This document shows, piece after piece, positions 38,902-47,682 of a stretch of 64,000 bases of DNA (positions are counted from its first letter, which is position 1; every line of letters begins with the position of its first letter). The notes under the pieces are model-generated. The model did no database searches. It was not told the origin of the DNA and saw nothing but the letters and a program-made list of their open reading frames with translations. Source of the DNA: Streptomyces sp. H27-H5 (GTDB lineage Bacteria > Actinomycetota > Actinomycetes > Streptomycetales > Streptomycetaceae); the NCBI RefSeq assembly GCF_026627505.1, contig NZ_JAPNLK010000007.1, positions 1 to 64,000 on the forward strand. The letters are read 5' to 3'. A program made the position numbers and the translations under genes.

Positions 38902-38917
38902 GTGCAAGAGTGTGTCG
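38902..38917 (+). promoter_or_regulatory. Stoperator-like site
   Basis: GTGCAAGAGTGTGTCG on the plus strand, facing the late genes. Confidence 0.6.
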
Positions 38918-39113
38918 GCAGTCACGTCCTGGTCGGTTCCAGAACAGGCGGCTGCCTCCGTATATATGAGTAGAGGGGCAAGCCTCCTGGGGCTTCCCTC
39001 CGAGGGCGCCTCCGGCGCCCACCCCTCGAAGTCTCCTTCGCCGCTGCCCGCTGCCGGGGGCTACCTGCGGCAGCTCCTGTTCGCCGCTGCTTCAGACCTG
39101 ACGCAGGAGGCTC
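38918..39113. other. Gap before the packaging genes: candidate late promoter and cos region
   Basis: No gene. It contains an AT-rich TATATATG (about 38960-38967) that could be a rightward -10, and the hairpin GGGCGCC-TCC-GGCGCCC at 39004-39020. Position just before HNH and terminase genes is where cos lies in many HK97-like phages. Confidence 0.4.
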
Positions 39114-39425
39114 ATGTCCTGGACTACGTCTGATCGAAGACTTCGCCTGCCGCCGAACTGGCCGCAGATCCGGAGCCGCATCCTGGCCAGGGACGGTCAT
39201 CGCTGCACAGCCAGAGATCACTACGGCGTGCGCTGCGCCGAACCGGCCACCGACGTAGACCACCTTCGGCCCGGTGATGACCATCGCGAGACCAACCTCA
39301 GATCACTCTGCGGGTGGCATCACCGGGTCAAGTCCTCTCGCGAAGGAGCCGTCGCCAAGGCGGCCAACCGCAGGCGCCATGACGGCAAATTCCGCAGGAC
39401 CGAGAGCCATCCCGGCCTGCTGTGA
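39114..39425 (+). CDS. HNH endonuclease
   Basis: 103 residues. The HNH motif reads ILARDGHRCTARDHYGVRCA, then TDVDHLRPGDDHRETNLRSL and CGWHHRVK. Such nucleases sit beside terminase in cos-type phages and are needed for DNA cleavage during packaging. AGGAGG lies 3 bases before the ATG. It is followed by a terminator-like hairpin before terS. Confidence 0.9.
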   Translation: MSWTTSDRRLRLPPNWPQIRSRILARDGHRCTARDHYGVRCAEPATDVDHLRPGDDHRETNLRSLCGWHHRVKSSREGAVAKAANRRRHDGKFRRTESHPGLL

Positions 39426-39465
39426 CCGCGCAGAGCTCCAGGCCATGAACCTGTCGAGCCGCGCC

Positions 39466-39494
39466 GGCCCCTGAGGACCCTCCCCTCAGGGGCC
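39466..39494 (+). terminator. Hairpin between HNH and small terminase
   Basis: A perfect 11-base-pair stem, GGCCCCTGAGG with its complement, loop of 7. Confidence 0.65.
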
Positions 39495-39509
39495 CACGAC
39501 TTTCCGGAG

Positions 39510-39947
39510 GTGAGCAAGATCCCTGGTCCCGTACCCAACCGCGAGGCAGACCTTGCTCGCCCCCGCGAGCGCAAGGGCAGTGAGGCACAGCCCGTTACAC
39601 GCGGACTGGCCCGACCGACCAAGATCCCGAACGGTGACCGCACCTGGCACCCGATCGCCAAGCGACTCTGGGACTCCCTGAAGGAGTCTGGGCAGGCCGA
39701 CTTCTACCAAGCGAGCGACTGGGCGTTGGCCTACTCCCTCTGCGAAGACCTCTCGTACTACAAGCACGCCGGCAAGCGCAGCGGCCAGATGCTCCAGACC
39801 ATCTACTCGGCCTTCGAGCGCCTGCTCGTCGCCGAGGGAGACCGGCGCCGAGTACGCATCGAACTGCACGAACCGGAACCCGTGGTGCAATCCGCGGCCG
39901 TCCTCGCCATCGCCGACTACAGGCAGGATCTCGGACTCGCCGAGTGA
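39510..39947 (+). CDS. terS: Terminase small subunit
   Basis: 145 residues if GTG 39510 is used. That GTG is part of the Shine-Dalgarno GGAGG itself (39506-39510) and so has no ribosome site of its own. An in-frame ATC at 39519 sits 8 bases past GGAGG and would give the familiar terminase start PGPVPNREADLARPRERKGS preceded by the initiator Met. The body (WHPIAKRLWDSLKESGQADF, then DLSYYKHAGKRSGQMLQTIY) matches actinophage TerS. It binds phage DNA at the packaging site and recruits TerL. Confidence 0.86.
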   Translation: MSKIPGPVPNREADLARPRERKGSEAQPVTRGLARPTKIPNGDRTWHPIAKRLWDSLKESGQADFYQASDWALAYSLCEDLSYYKHAGKRSGQMLQTIYSAFERLLVAEGDRRRVRIELHEPEPVVQSAAVLAIADYRQDLGLAE

Positions 39948-39986
39948 GGTCTGCCCCACGCCGGGCAAACCGAACACCGAGGGGAG

Positions 39987-41635
39987 GTGAGACCAATCCC
40001 AACCCTCACAGCAGAAGAGATCGACGCTCTCGAACCGAGCTTCCTCGGCCCCACCTGGCAGAGGGAACCTGACGGCGCCTGGAAGCTGCCCGAGCACACG
40101 CTCGGATGGCAAATCTCGGGCTGGTGCGCAGAGTTCCTCAACGCCGAGAACGGCGGCCCCTGGCGCTTCACGCGCGAGCAGCTTCGCTTCATCTTGTGGT
40201 GGTACGCGGTCGACGAGAACGGCCGCTTCACCTACCGCAAGGGAGTCCTCCAGCGCCTCAAGGGTTGGGGCTTACCGACAAGGACCCGCTGCTCGCGGTG
40301 GTCTCCCTCGTTGAGTTCGTCGGCCCCTCGCGCTTCTCGCACTGGGACAACGGCCAGCCGGTCGGCATTCCGCACCCCCAAGCCTGGGTCCAGATTGCGG
40401 CCGTCAGCCGCGACCAGACGCGCAACACCATGACCCTGATGCCGTCGTTGATCTCGAACAAGCTGATCTCGACGTACGGCATCAAAGCTGGCGCGGAACT
40501 GATCCGCGCCAACGGCGGCCGGCAACGCCTCGAAGCCGTGACCAGCAGCTTTCGCGCCCTCGAAGGCGGCCGGGTCACCTTCACCGTCCTGAACGAAACC
40601 CACCACTGGGTGCAGGGCAACTCGGGCGACCGAATGTACGAAACGATCGACGGCAACGCCACCAAAAAGGACAGCCGATACCTCGCGATCACCAACGCCT
40701 TCATGCCGGGCGAAGACTCCGTGGCCGAGAAGATGCGCGAAGCATTCGAGAAAATCCTTGAGGGCAGAGCCGCCGACATCGGCGTCATGTACGACTCGGT
40801 CGAGGCGCACCCGGCGACACCGCTGACGCCCGAGGCGATCCGTATCGTCCTTCCGAAGATCCGCGGTGACGCCACCTGGCTGCGGGTCGAGACCATTCTC
40901 CAGTCGATCCTCGACACGACGATCGCGCCCAGCCGCTCGCGGCGGATGTGGCTCAACCAGATCGTCGCCAGCGAGGACGCGCTGTTCGGCCCGGCCGAGT
41001 GGGACGTCCTACGCGACGACTCGAAGGTGCTTCAGCCTGGCGACGAGATAGTGATCGGGTTCGATGGAGGTCTCCGCGACGACTCAACTTGCCTCGTGGC
41101 ACTGCGCGTCAGCGACATGTACGCCTGTGTTCTCGGCCTCTGGGAGAAGCCCGACGGGCCTCGCGGCGACGACTGGACCGTCCCGCGCGCCCAGGTGGAC
41201 AGCGCCGTTCACGACGCCTTCCGCGCCTTCGACGTGAAGGGCTTCTACGCCGACGTAGCGCTCTGGGAGAGCTACATCAGCGAGTGGTCCGACGCCTATG
41301 GCGAGGGACTGGCCGTCAAGGCCCCCGGCAAGGACGCGATCGGCTGGGACATGCGAGCATCCCTCAAATCGTCGACCATGGCGCACGAACGCCTCATGCG
41401 CTCTATCTTCGACCGCAAGCTCGTCCACGACGGCGACCGCAAACTCCGCCGTCACGCACTTAACGCGCGGCGCCGAACGAACAACTACGGCATCAGCTTC
41501 GGTAAGGAGGGACGCGAGTCCCCGAAGAAGGTCGACGCCTACGCCGCCCTCATGCTCGCGCACGAGGCCCTGGTCGACCTGCGCGCCCGAGGCAAGAAGA
41601 TCCGCAAGAGGACCGGCCGAGGCTTCTTCCTTTAA
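39987..41635 (+). pseudogene. terL: Terminase large subunit, frameshifted in Walker A
   Basis: The first frame (from GTG 39987, or ATC 39996 placed 8 bases after GGAGG) reads through RKGVLQRLKGWG. The second frame resumes at KDPLLAVVSLVEFVGPSRFS and runs to 41635. Removing CTTACCGA (40271-40278) restores GWGKDP, the Walker A-like loop of this TerL family. The nuclease half is intact (VIGFDGGLRDDSTCLVAL, KKVDAYAALMLAHEA). As written, no full-length packaging motor can be made, so the prophage is either packaging-defective or the base calls contain an error. About 547 residues if repaired. Confidence 0.85.
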
Positions 41636-41641
41636 CCAATT

Positions 41642-41657
41642 CGCAAGAGTGTAACTA
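41642..41657 (+). promoter_or_regulatory. Stoperator site between terL and portal
   Basis: CGCAAGAGTGTAACTA on the plus strand in a 34-base gap inside the late operon, where no promoter is expected. Confidence 0.72.
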
Positions 41658-41669
41658 GGTGGTGATCGC

Positions 41670-43097
41670 GTGGCCGTCCCGGCTTCCTCCGTTGCGCTCG
41701 CGCGCCAGCTCCTCGCCATCCTCAACCGCGACGGCGACCGCCTGCGGCGGATCGACGACTACCTCCACGGCCGCCACGCCGACCCCTACATGCCGGCCAT
41801 GGCGGATGACGAGTACCGGCTGCTCGCGAAGCGGTCCATCTCCAACTGGCTGCCCCTGCTGGTCGGAACTCCCGCTCAGGCTTTGTATGTCGATGGCTTT
41901 CGGCCCGGGATGGTCGCAGGCGGCCTCCCCGCCCAGGCCGAGACCACTTCGGACGAGTGGGCACACTGGCAGCGGTCCCGGCTCGACGCCCGGCAGGCAG
42001 CCGTCTACCGGGGCGCGTTGACGTACGGGCACAGCTTCACAGTGACGGAGAGGGATTCCGCGGGCCGGGTCCGGACGAAGGGGCTCTCCGCCCTGAAGAC
42101 GGCCGCCCTGTTCGAGGACCCGGCGAACGACGACACTCCGCACGCGGCCCTGACGGTCACCTCCTGGCCGTCCCCCGAGGCTCCCGGCCGGGCTCGGATG
42201 TGGGATGCGCGCGAAGAGTTCGCGGTCAGCTTCAAGAGCCTGGAGGACGCCAAGGGCATCACCATGTCACGCGTCCGCCGGCACGGTGCTGGCGAGTGCC
42301 CCGTCACCCGCTTCGCAGCCCTCGTCGACCTTGAGGGCCGGACGCTCGGCGTCATCGAGCCGATGATTTGCCTCCAGGATCGAATCAATCAAACGATCTT
42401 CGATCTTCTCGTCGCTCAGACGTATGCCAGCGTTAAGGTCCGCACGGCCACGGGGATGGCGCCTCCCATTCAGCGTGATCCGGAGACTGGAGATCCCGTC
42501 CTCGACGGACAGGGAAACCCGATCCCGCTTCCGATCAATCACAATGCGAGGCGCTTCCTCTTTGCCGAGGACCCTGACGTCAGATTTGGCAGCCTAGACG
42601 AAACCCCACTCGGGGGATTCATCGACAGCGTGGATATGTCCATAAGGCACCTCGCCGCCGTCAGCCAGACACCACCTCATCATCTGCTGGGCCAGATAGC
42701 CAACTTGAGCGCCGAAGCGCTCCTGGCAGCAGAAACTTCCCTGAGTAGGAAGATCGCCGAATTCCGAACCGCATTCGGAGAAAGCTGGGAGCGCGTCTTT
42801 CGGCTCGCAGCCGAACTCGCAGGTCACGGCGGTGCCGATGATTATCAGGGCGAGGTCATCTGGCGCGACATGGAATCACGCTCCCTGGCACAAGCGGCGG
42901 ACGCCCTCGGCAAACTGCGCGAGCAGCTCGGCATCCCCGCAAAGGGACTCTGGCGGCGTGTGCCTGGTGTCACGCAGACAGAGTTCGAAGACTGGGAGGA
43001 GCTGGCCGAAGACGAGGATTCGGTCGGCCAGCTCGCGTCGGCCCTGACCCGGGCCACTTCGGATTCGCGGAGCGAAACCTACGCGGAAGCCGCCTGA
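41670..43097 (+). CDS. Portal protein
   Basis: 475 residues from GTG 41670 with AGGTGGTGA just upstream. It resembles SPP1 Gp6-like actinophage portals: an N-terminal helical part (YLHGRHADPYMPAMADDEYR), a middle ending in IEPMICLQDRINQTIFDLLV, and the late helix LSAEALLAAETSLSRKIAEF. Twelve copies form the ring through which DNA enters the capsid. The stop overlaps the MuF gene start. Confidence 0.9.
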   Translation: MAVPASSVALARQLLAILNRDGDRLRRIDDYLHGRHADPYMPAMADDEYRLLAKRSISNWLPLLVGTPAQALYVDGFRPGMVAGGLPAQAETTSDEWAHWQRSRLDARQAAVYRGALTYGHSFTVTERDSAGRVRTKGLSALKTAALFEDPANDDTPHAALTVTSWPSPEAPGRARMWDAREEFAVSFKSLEDAKGITMSRVRRHGAGECPVTRFAALVDLEGRTLGVIEPMICLQDRINQTIFDLLVAQTYASVKVRTATGMAPPIQRDPETGDPVLDGQGNPIPLPINHNARRFLFAEDPDVRFGSLDETPLGGFIDSVDMSIRHLAAVSQTPPHHLLGQIANLSAEALLAAETSLSRKIAEFRTAFGESWERVFRLAAELAGHGGADDYQGEVIWRDMESRSLAQAADALGKLREQLGIPAKGLWRRVPGVTQTEFEDWEELAEDEDSVGQLASALTRATSDSRSETYAEAA

Positions 43098-44212
43098 TGC
43101 CGCGATCGAAGCAGGCGGAGGCCGAAGAGGTTTCCCTCGCCTACAGTGTGGCCTTGTCTCAGATCGGCGCCGCCACCACGGCCGACGCCCTGGCTCTGTG
43201 GGCCGAGGTGCCGGCCGCGCAGCGGGCCGCGACTGTTGGCGGCTGGCTACGTCGGGCGATCACGCTCGTGATGGGTCGCAGGCGTCAGGCCCGCGATCTG
43301 GCCCGCGCGTACTACCGTCTGGCCCGCGCTCTTCAGACGGGCACGACCGTGGCTGACCCCTACCACCCCGAGCCGGCACACGTCACGCTTGGCGATCTCC
43401 GCCGTGAGTTCGCGGGCCTGGCCGACACCTACGAGCCCCCCAACGCAGGGGCGGACGAGACCGCGACCGGCGAGCCCGGGGAAGTCACGTCTGCCCCTGA
43501 CGCGGGCGAGCCGCCTGCCGAGGAAGACGACGAGTGGGAGCGGGTCCTCGTGGAGGAGCTCGACCGGCTACGTGAAGACGAGGAACAGGTCGAGAGGGAA
43601 GCGGAGAAGGAACTTCAGACCGTCTTGGAGGCCCTGGGCACGGAGAACCTCCGGCGCCGCACTTCCGCCGTCGATGACCAGCAGCCAGCACGGGTCGCAG
43701 ACCGGCAGCGGGCAGAGGCCCATCGTCAGGCCGGTGCCCAGCAGGCTGCCGCGGCTTCTCGGATCGCAATGAACGGTGGCCGCTCGACGACCTGGAATCA
43801 CATGCGCCGTGATGGCCGCGCACTCGGCTACGTCCGGCTCTCCCGCACGGGCACACCCTGCGGCTGGTGCGCGATGCTCATCAGCCGGGGCGTGGCGTAC
43901 AAGAACGCGCTGACGGCCCAGTTCAAGGACGGCGATCTCTTTCATGATCACTGCCACTGCTACGCGGAACCGATTTTCAGCCGCCAGCAGTACGGCTCTG
44001 CCGCCCTCTTCGCCCTGAATCGCCAGTACGAGGCCCTGTGGCCCAAGGTCACCAAGGGCTTGACTGGCAAATCCGCAGTGAGCGCCTGGCGGCGCTTTAT
44101 CCGCCAGAAGCAGCGAGCCGCAGCCCAGGAGGCTCGGCGAACACCCAAGGCAGCCCAGGAGGCACCCCCTGTCCGAGCAGACCCCAGACCCTACAGACGA
44201 ACAGTCGGCTGA
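43097..44212 (+). CDS. MuF-like minor head protein
   Basis: 371 residues. A helical N-terminal half with an acidic low-complexity stretch (EEDDEWERVLVEELDRLRED). The C-terminal domain contains GTPCGWCAMLISRGVAYKNA and FHDHCHCYAEPIF, Cys/His-rich motifs of MuF/VG15-type head proteins. It is expected inside the procapsid at the portal vertex. It overlaps the scaffold gene start by 44 bases in another frame. Confidence 0.82.
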   Translation: MPRSKQAEAEEVSLAYSVALSQIGAATTADALALWAEVPAAQRAATVGGWLRRAITLVMGRRRQARDLARAYYRLARALQTGTTVADPYHPEPAHVTLGDLRREFAGLADTYEPPNAGADETATGEPGEVTSAPDAGEPPAEEDDEWERVLVEELDRLREDEEQVEREAEKELQTVLEALGTENLRRRTSAVDDQQPARVADRQRAEAHRQAGAQQAAAASRIAMNGGRSTTWNHMRRDGRALGYVRLSRTGTPCGWCAMLISRGVAYKNALTAQFKDGDLFHDHCHCYAEPIFSRQQYGSAALFALNRQYEALWPKVTKGLTGKSAVSAWRRFIRQKQRAAAQEARRTPKAAQEAPPVRADPRPYRRTVG

Positions 44213-44645
44213 GGGCGCACCGCCCGAAGGCGCAGCCGGCGTCCCAGAGGACGACCTTCCCGACTGGGCCCGTCGGGAGCTCACCAAGGTCCGGGGCGAG
44301 GCCGCGTCCTACCGCACCCGGCTCAGGGACGCCGAGACCAAGCTCGGCAACGCCAAGACCGCCGAGGAGTTCGAGGCGGCCCTTGCCGAGGTGACGGCGA
44401 AGAACTCCGAGCTGGAGCACTCGCTCACCGTGGGACAGGTCGCCCGCAAGTACGACCTGCCCGAGGAGCTGACCAGCCGCCTGCGGGGTACCACCGTGGA
44501 AGAGCTGGAGGCGGACGCCAAAACCCTTCAGGTCCTCCTCGCCCCCAAGCAGCCCGAGCAGCTCGGCGGCGGCCTGACGCCGTCCGACGAAGACGACGGA
44601 GAGATGGACCCCCGCGCTCTCGCGCGACGCTCCCGCCGCATCTGA
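44169..44645 (+). CDS. Scaffolding protein starting at CTG
   Basis: 158 residues if CTG 44169 is the start, placed 6 bases after AGGAGG (44157-44162). The frame has no ATG/GTG/TTG from its upstream stop (44079-44081) until GTG 44391, which would remove the coiled coil (VRGEAASYRTRLRDAETKLG, then TAEEFEAALAEVTAKNSELE). Such an acidic coiled coil followed by EDDGEMDPRALARRSRRI is typical of scaffolds upstream of actinophage capsid genes. The protein guides procapsid assembly and is then lost. Confidence 0.78.
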   Translation: MSEQTPDPTDEQSAEGAPPEGAAGVPEDDLPDWARRELTKVRGEAASYRTRLRDAETKLGNAKTAEEFEAALAEVTAKNSELEHSLTVGQVARKYDLPEELTSRLRGTTVEELEADAKTLQVLLAPKQPEQLGGGLTPSDEDDGEMDPRALARRSRRI

Positions 44646-44668
44646 CGCATTGCTGAAACGATTCCCCT

Positions 44669-44696
44669 AACCCCCGATGCCGTCTGGCCGGGGGTT
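44669..44696 (+). terminator. Terminator between scaffold and capsid genes
   Basis: AACCCCCG pairs with CGGGGGTT, followed by TCCTT. It probably tunes expression; the capsid gene follows at once. Confidence 0.65.
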
Positions 44697-44701
44697 TCCT
44701 T

Positions 44702-45784
44702 ATGCCCCCGGAGTTGCCCAACTTGCCCACCGCTCAGCACCAGGTTGTAAAGCCTCAGAAGCTCGCGAACACGGCGGTCGGAATGCTTGAGCAAGAGCTC
44801 ATCATTCCCAACCTCTTCCAGAAGACCGGCATCGACCAGTTCAAGGGTGCCGACAACGACACCGTCACGGTCAAGGTCGAAGGCGTCCTGCCCTTCCACG
44901 ACTACGCTTTCCGCAACGACCGCAGCCAGCCTATCCAGTTCGACGAGTACAGCGAACGCAAGATCGCTGTCACCTTCGGCGGAAACTCGTACTCGGCTGT
45001 TAAGCTCACCGACGAGCAGAATGATTTTGACATCGACCAGTGGTCGAAGCTGCTCCGCCCCCAGGTACGAGCCGTCGGGCGAGGACTTCAGCGACGCGCC
45101 GTAAAGACCCTGACGAACCAGAACTACAACGTCACCATCGGCAACGCCGGCCAGAACCTCCGAGGCGCCCTGATTGAGGCACGCCGGGTACTCAACAAGC
45201 TCCACGCGCCGAAGGAAGGCCGTTACCTCCTGGTCGGTAGCGACTTCGAGTCGGCTCTTCTGACGGACGAGAAGCTCAACCTCGCACAGAACGTCGGCGA
45301 CTCCGAGGCCGAGTCCGCGCTCCGGACCGCCTCCCTTGGCGAACGCTTCGGGTTCCGCATCGTCGTCGATCAGACGATCCCTACGGACGCGGCGTACGCC
45401 TTCGCCAGCTCCGCGTTCATCTTCCTCTCCGGCGCCCCATCCGTTCCGCAGAGCGTCCCGTACGGCGCGACCACAAGCTTCGAGGGCATCGCCCTGCGCT
45501 GGATTCGCGACTACGACTCGCTGTACCTCCAGGACCGTTCGGTCGTGAACACGTACAACGGATTCCGCGCCGTAACGGACGTCCTGGTCGGATGGGACGA
45601 CGCCGCCGAGAAGGAGATCATCTCCACCCAGGAGCACTTCGTGCGCGGCATCCGACTCTCCCTCGACGGGAAGAGCGACTACCCGCCTGCGGCTTCCGAG
45701 CTTGCGAAGATCACCGGCATTACCGATGCGCGGGTCTGGACTCCGACGGGCATCAAGCCTGAGAGCGACCCGGCCAACGCCTAA
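44702..45784 (+). CDS. Major capsid protein
   Basis: 360 residues, HK97-fold type. It has an extended N-arm (VVKPQKLANTAVGMLEQELI), an E-loop region rich in charged residues (FHDYAFRNDRSQPIQFDEYS) and P-domain/A-domain segments (LIEARRVLNKLHAPKEGRYL, then TIPTDAAYAFASSAFIFLSG). The absence of a long prohead leader fits with a separate scaffold gene upstream. It is the expected most abundant virion protein. Confidence 0.9.
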   Translation: MPPELPNLPTAQHQVVKPQKLANTAVGMLEQELIIPNLFQKTGIDQFKGADNDTVTVKVEGVLPFHDYAFRNDRSQPIQFDEYSERKIAVTFGGNSYSAVKLTDEQNDFDIDQWSKLLRPQVRAVGRGLQRRAVKTLTNQNYNVTIGNAGQNLRGALIEARRVLNKLHAPKEGRYLLVGSDFESALLTDEKLNLAQNVGDSEAESALRTASLGERFGFRIVVDQTIPTDAAYAFASSAFIFLSGAPSVPQSVPYGATTSFEGIALRWIRDYDSLYLQDRSVVNTYNGFRAVTDVLVGWDDAAEKEIISTQEHFVRGIRLSLDGKSDYPPAASELAKITGITDARVWTPTGIKPESDPANA

Positions 45785-45856
45785 TCCCACGCCCGGCAGG
45801 GGCTGAGCACTTCATGTGTCGGCCCCTGCTTGGCCTGCCTGAAAGGAGGTCGACGC

Positions 45857-46312
45857 GTGGCATACGCGACGCTCGACGAACTCAAGGGCCGCCTGGATTG
45901 GGAACTGGACGAGGACGAACTCCGCATCGGAGCCTCCGCGCTGGAGGACGCCTCGGACCTTGCGGCCGAATACGGTCGCGACTGGGCGACGGCTACCGCT
46001 CCCCGTCTCGTGAAGACGCTCGTCCTCAAGGCCGCAGCCCGCTACGTGCGCAACCCTCACGGGTACACGCAGAGCCGCGCAGGGGACGAGACACTCGCGT
46101 GGGGGGACGTGGGGCGCGACGCGGGCTCGGTCTACTTCACTCGCGAGGAGACCCGGCTCCTCGCCGAACTAGCCGGCCGCAGGCCCGGCCTGACCAGTGC
46201 GCCGATCATCGCCTGGGGAACAACGCCCCGCCCCGGTGGAGCGAGCACCGTGCCAGTCGACTACGGCGGCGACCCATTTCCCCTCTATGGCGACGCGGTG
46301 AGCCCCTGGTGA
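45857..46312 (+). CDS. Head-tail connector, adaptor type
   Basis: 151 residues from GTG 45857 (AYATLDELKGRLDWELDEDE), preceded by AAAGGAGG at 7 bases. Helical bundle pattern (DASDLAAEYGRDWATATAPR, VLKAAARYVRNPHG) as in gp6/gp15-like head completion adaptors. Position right after the capsid gene fits. Confidence 0.78.
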   Translation: MAYATLDELKGRLDWELDEDELRIGASALEDASDLAAEYGRDWATATAPRLVKTLVLKAAARYVRNPHGYTQSRAGDETLAWGDVGRDAGSVYFTREETRLLAELAGRRPGLTSAPIIAWGTTPRPGGASTVPVDYGGDPFPLYGDAVSPW

Positions 46313-46644
46313 GCATGCAGCGCAGACGAGGCCAGCAGGCCCGGGTCTGGAGGACCGTCGAGATCACCGACTCTCGCGGCAACACGGTGACCATGGCCGA
46401 CCCCACGGGGCCGGTGAAGGTCCGAGCCGCCTTCATTCCCCAGCGATCCGCGCGCGCCGAGGTCCCAGGTCAGCAGCAGATCAACGTGACTCGGATGGTC
46501 GTCGACGCTCATCTCGAAGGCGTCAACCTCTGGTCCCGGGTGGAGTACGCGGGCAAGGAGTGGGACATCGTCTCGCCCCCGGCCTACCACCACGGCGACC
46601 GCCGCACCCGGCACTGGTCGATCGACATTCGGGAGCGCCCCTGA
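46309..46644 (+). CDS. Head-tail connector, stopper type
   Basis: 111 residues from GTG 46309, overlapping the upstream stop (GTGA). The beta-rich sequence RVWRTVEITDSRGNTVTMAD and VNLWSRVEYAGKEWDIVSPP fits head closure/stopper proteins of the SPP1 gp16 type. Assigned by order and pattern. Confidence 0.7.
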   Translation: MSMQRRRGQQARVWRTVEITDSRGNTVTMADPTGPVKVRAAFIPQRSARAEVPGQQQINVTRMVVDAHLEGVNLWSRVEYAGKEWDIVSPPAYHHGDRRTRHWSIDIRERP

Positions 46645-47027
46645 TGGCGCAGATTTATCCCAGCGTCAACGGCCGGAAGATCGGAAAACTCATCGCCGTC
46701 CACGACGGCGTACAGGCCGAACTCGACCGCAGAGCATTCGAAATCGCGGTGAGGGCAGAGGAAATTCTCGTGCAGCACCGCGCTGACGGCCACGCCGAGA
46801 TCGACGTCGAGATAGCCGACAACAACCGCTACGTCGTCCTTTCCGACGAGCGAGGCCAGAAGGCCGCCCTCTCCATTGAGTACGGCCGCGAAGAGTCGGT
46901 CATCGTCCGCAAGGACAAGCATGGCAAGAAATATCTGGACGTGCTTCCCGCCATGGACGGCCTCTACATTCTCGCGACTGCCTCGAACCTTCCCAAGAAG
47001 AGGAAGGGAAAGGTGAAACTCGACTAA
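46644..47027 (+). CDS. Head-tail connection or tail completion protein
   Basis: 127 residues from ATG 46644, start overlapping the upstream TGA. It reads HDGVQAELDRRAFEIAVRAE and YVVLSDERGQKAALSIEYGR, resembling HK97 gp10-like proteins of this position. The basic C-terminus (LPKKRKGKVKLD) is notable. Function by position. Confidence 0.66.
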   Translation: MAQIYPSVNGRKIGKLIAVHDGVQAELDRRAFEIAVRAEEILVQHRADGHAEIDVEIADNNRYVVLSDERGQKAALSIEYGREESVIVRKDKHGKKYLDVLPAMDGLYILATASNLPKKRKGKVKLD

Positions 47028-47525
47028 GTGGCCGGCATACCCAATCACATCAAAGCCCTAGCTGAACTCTCGCCCGTCGAGGATCTCCTCCTGGCCGTAC
47101 TTCGTCAGGGCTTGCCGGGCATACGCGTTCAGTCATTGGTCAACCGCGACCAGCGATTTCCCCTCGTACTCGTTCGACGTGACGCCACGTTCGGCGCCTG
47201 GAGCGGGGACACCCGCTTTACGGACTCCGCTCGAATCGTCATCAATGCCTTCACCGAAGACCCTGATGGAGACGAAGACGCCGCAATCCTGTCGGAAGCC
47301 GTTCGGGTGGTCCTCCGAAACGCATGGCTGAACAACGTCGTCATCCCCGGGCGCGGGCATCTCACCCGGGTCGAGCTGAACTCGGCCGGCCGCCGGGCTT
47401 CCGACTGGGCGACGGCCACCGGCCCCGTGCAATATGCAGATCTACCCACGGGCGTATGGCGATACGAGTCGATCTTCGACATTCAGATTCGCAAGCCGCG
47501 GACGCGCCCCTACCCCTCCCCGTAA
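47028..47525 (+). CDS. Tail terminator protein
   Basis: 165 residues from GTG 47028. It has the alternating alpha/beta pattern of tail terminators (LLLAVLRQGLPGIRVQSLVN, ARIVINAFTEDPDGDEDAAI, VRVVLRNAWLNNVVIPGRGH) and lies directly before the tail tube gene, the normal place. It caps the tail tube for head joining. Confidence 0.72.
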   Translation: MAGIPNHIKALAELSPVEDLLLAVLRQGLPGIRVQSLVNRDQRFPLVLVRRDATFGAWSGDTRFTDSARIVINAFTEDPDGDEDAAILSEAVRVVLRNAWLNNVVIPGRGHLTRVELNSAGRRASDWATATGPVQYADLPTGVWRYESIFDIQIRKPRTRPYPSP

Positions 47526-47540
47526 ACCCACAGCACACCG

Positions 47541-47577
47541 AAAGGCCCGTCCCCTGCTGGGGTTCGGGCCTTTTTTT
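47541..47577 (+). terminator. Strong intrinsic terminator before the tail tube gene
   Basis: AAAGGCCCG...CGGGCCTTT stem with an inner CCCC/GGGG and a run of seven T. Confidence 0.85.
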
Positions 47578-47682
47578 ATGCCCCTGGAAGAAGCCTTTCT
47601 CCACTGGGCATAGAGAAAGGTCCGCCCTCCCTTCCCGGAGGTTTCGGGCCTTCTTTGTGCCCGAAAAAGGAACTGCTTCTTT
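47562..47682. repeat. Duplicated terminator segment in the tail-gene gap
   Basis: TTCGGGCCTTTTTTTATGCCC (47563 onward) recurs as TTCGGGCCTTCTTTGTGCCC (about 47643 onward). A further stem CCTTTCTC...GAGAAAGG lies between them. The second copy ends just before the ribosome site of the tail tube gene. The quoted strings are cut to the conserved core. Confidence 0.6.

Noticed and set aside
40263..40282. Programmed frameshift in terL
   Set aside because: No slippery heptamer or downstream structure is evident, and removing 8 bases restores the exact conserved motif, so mutation or sequencing error is simpler.
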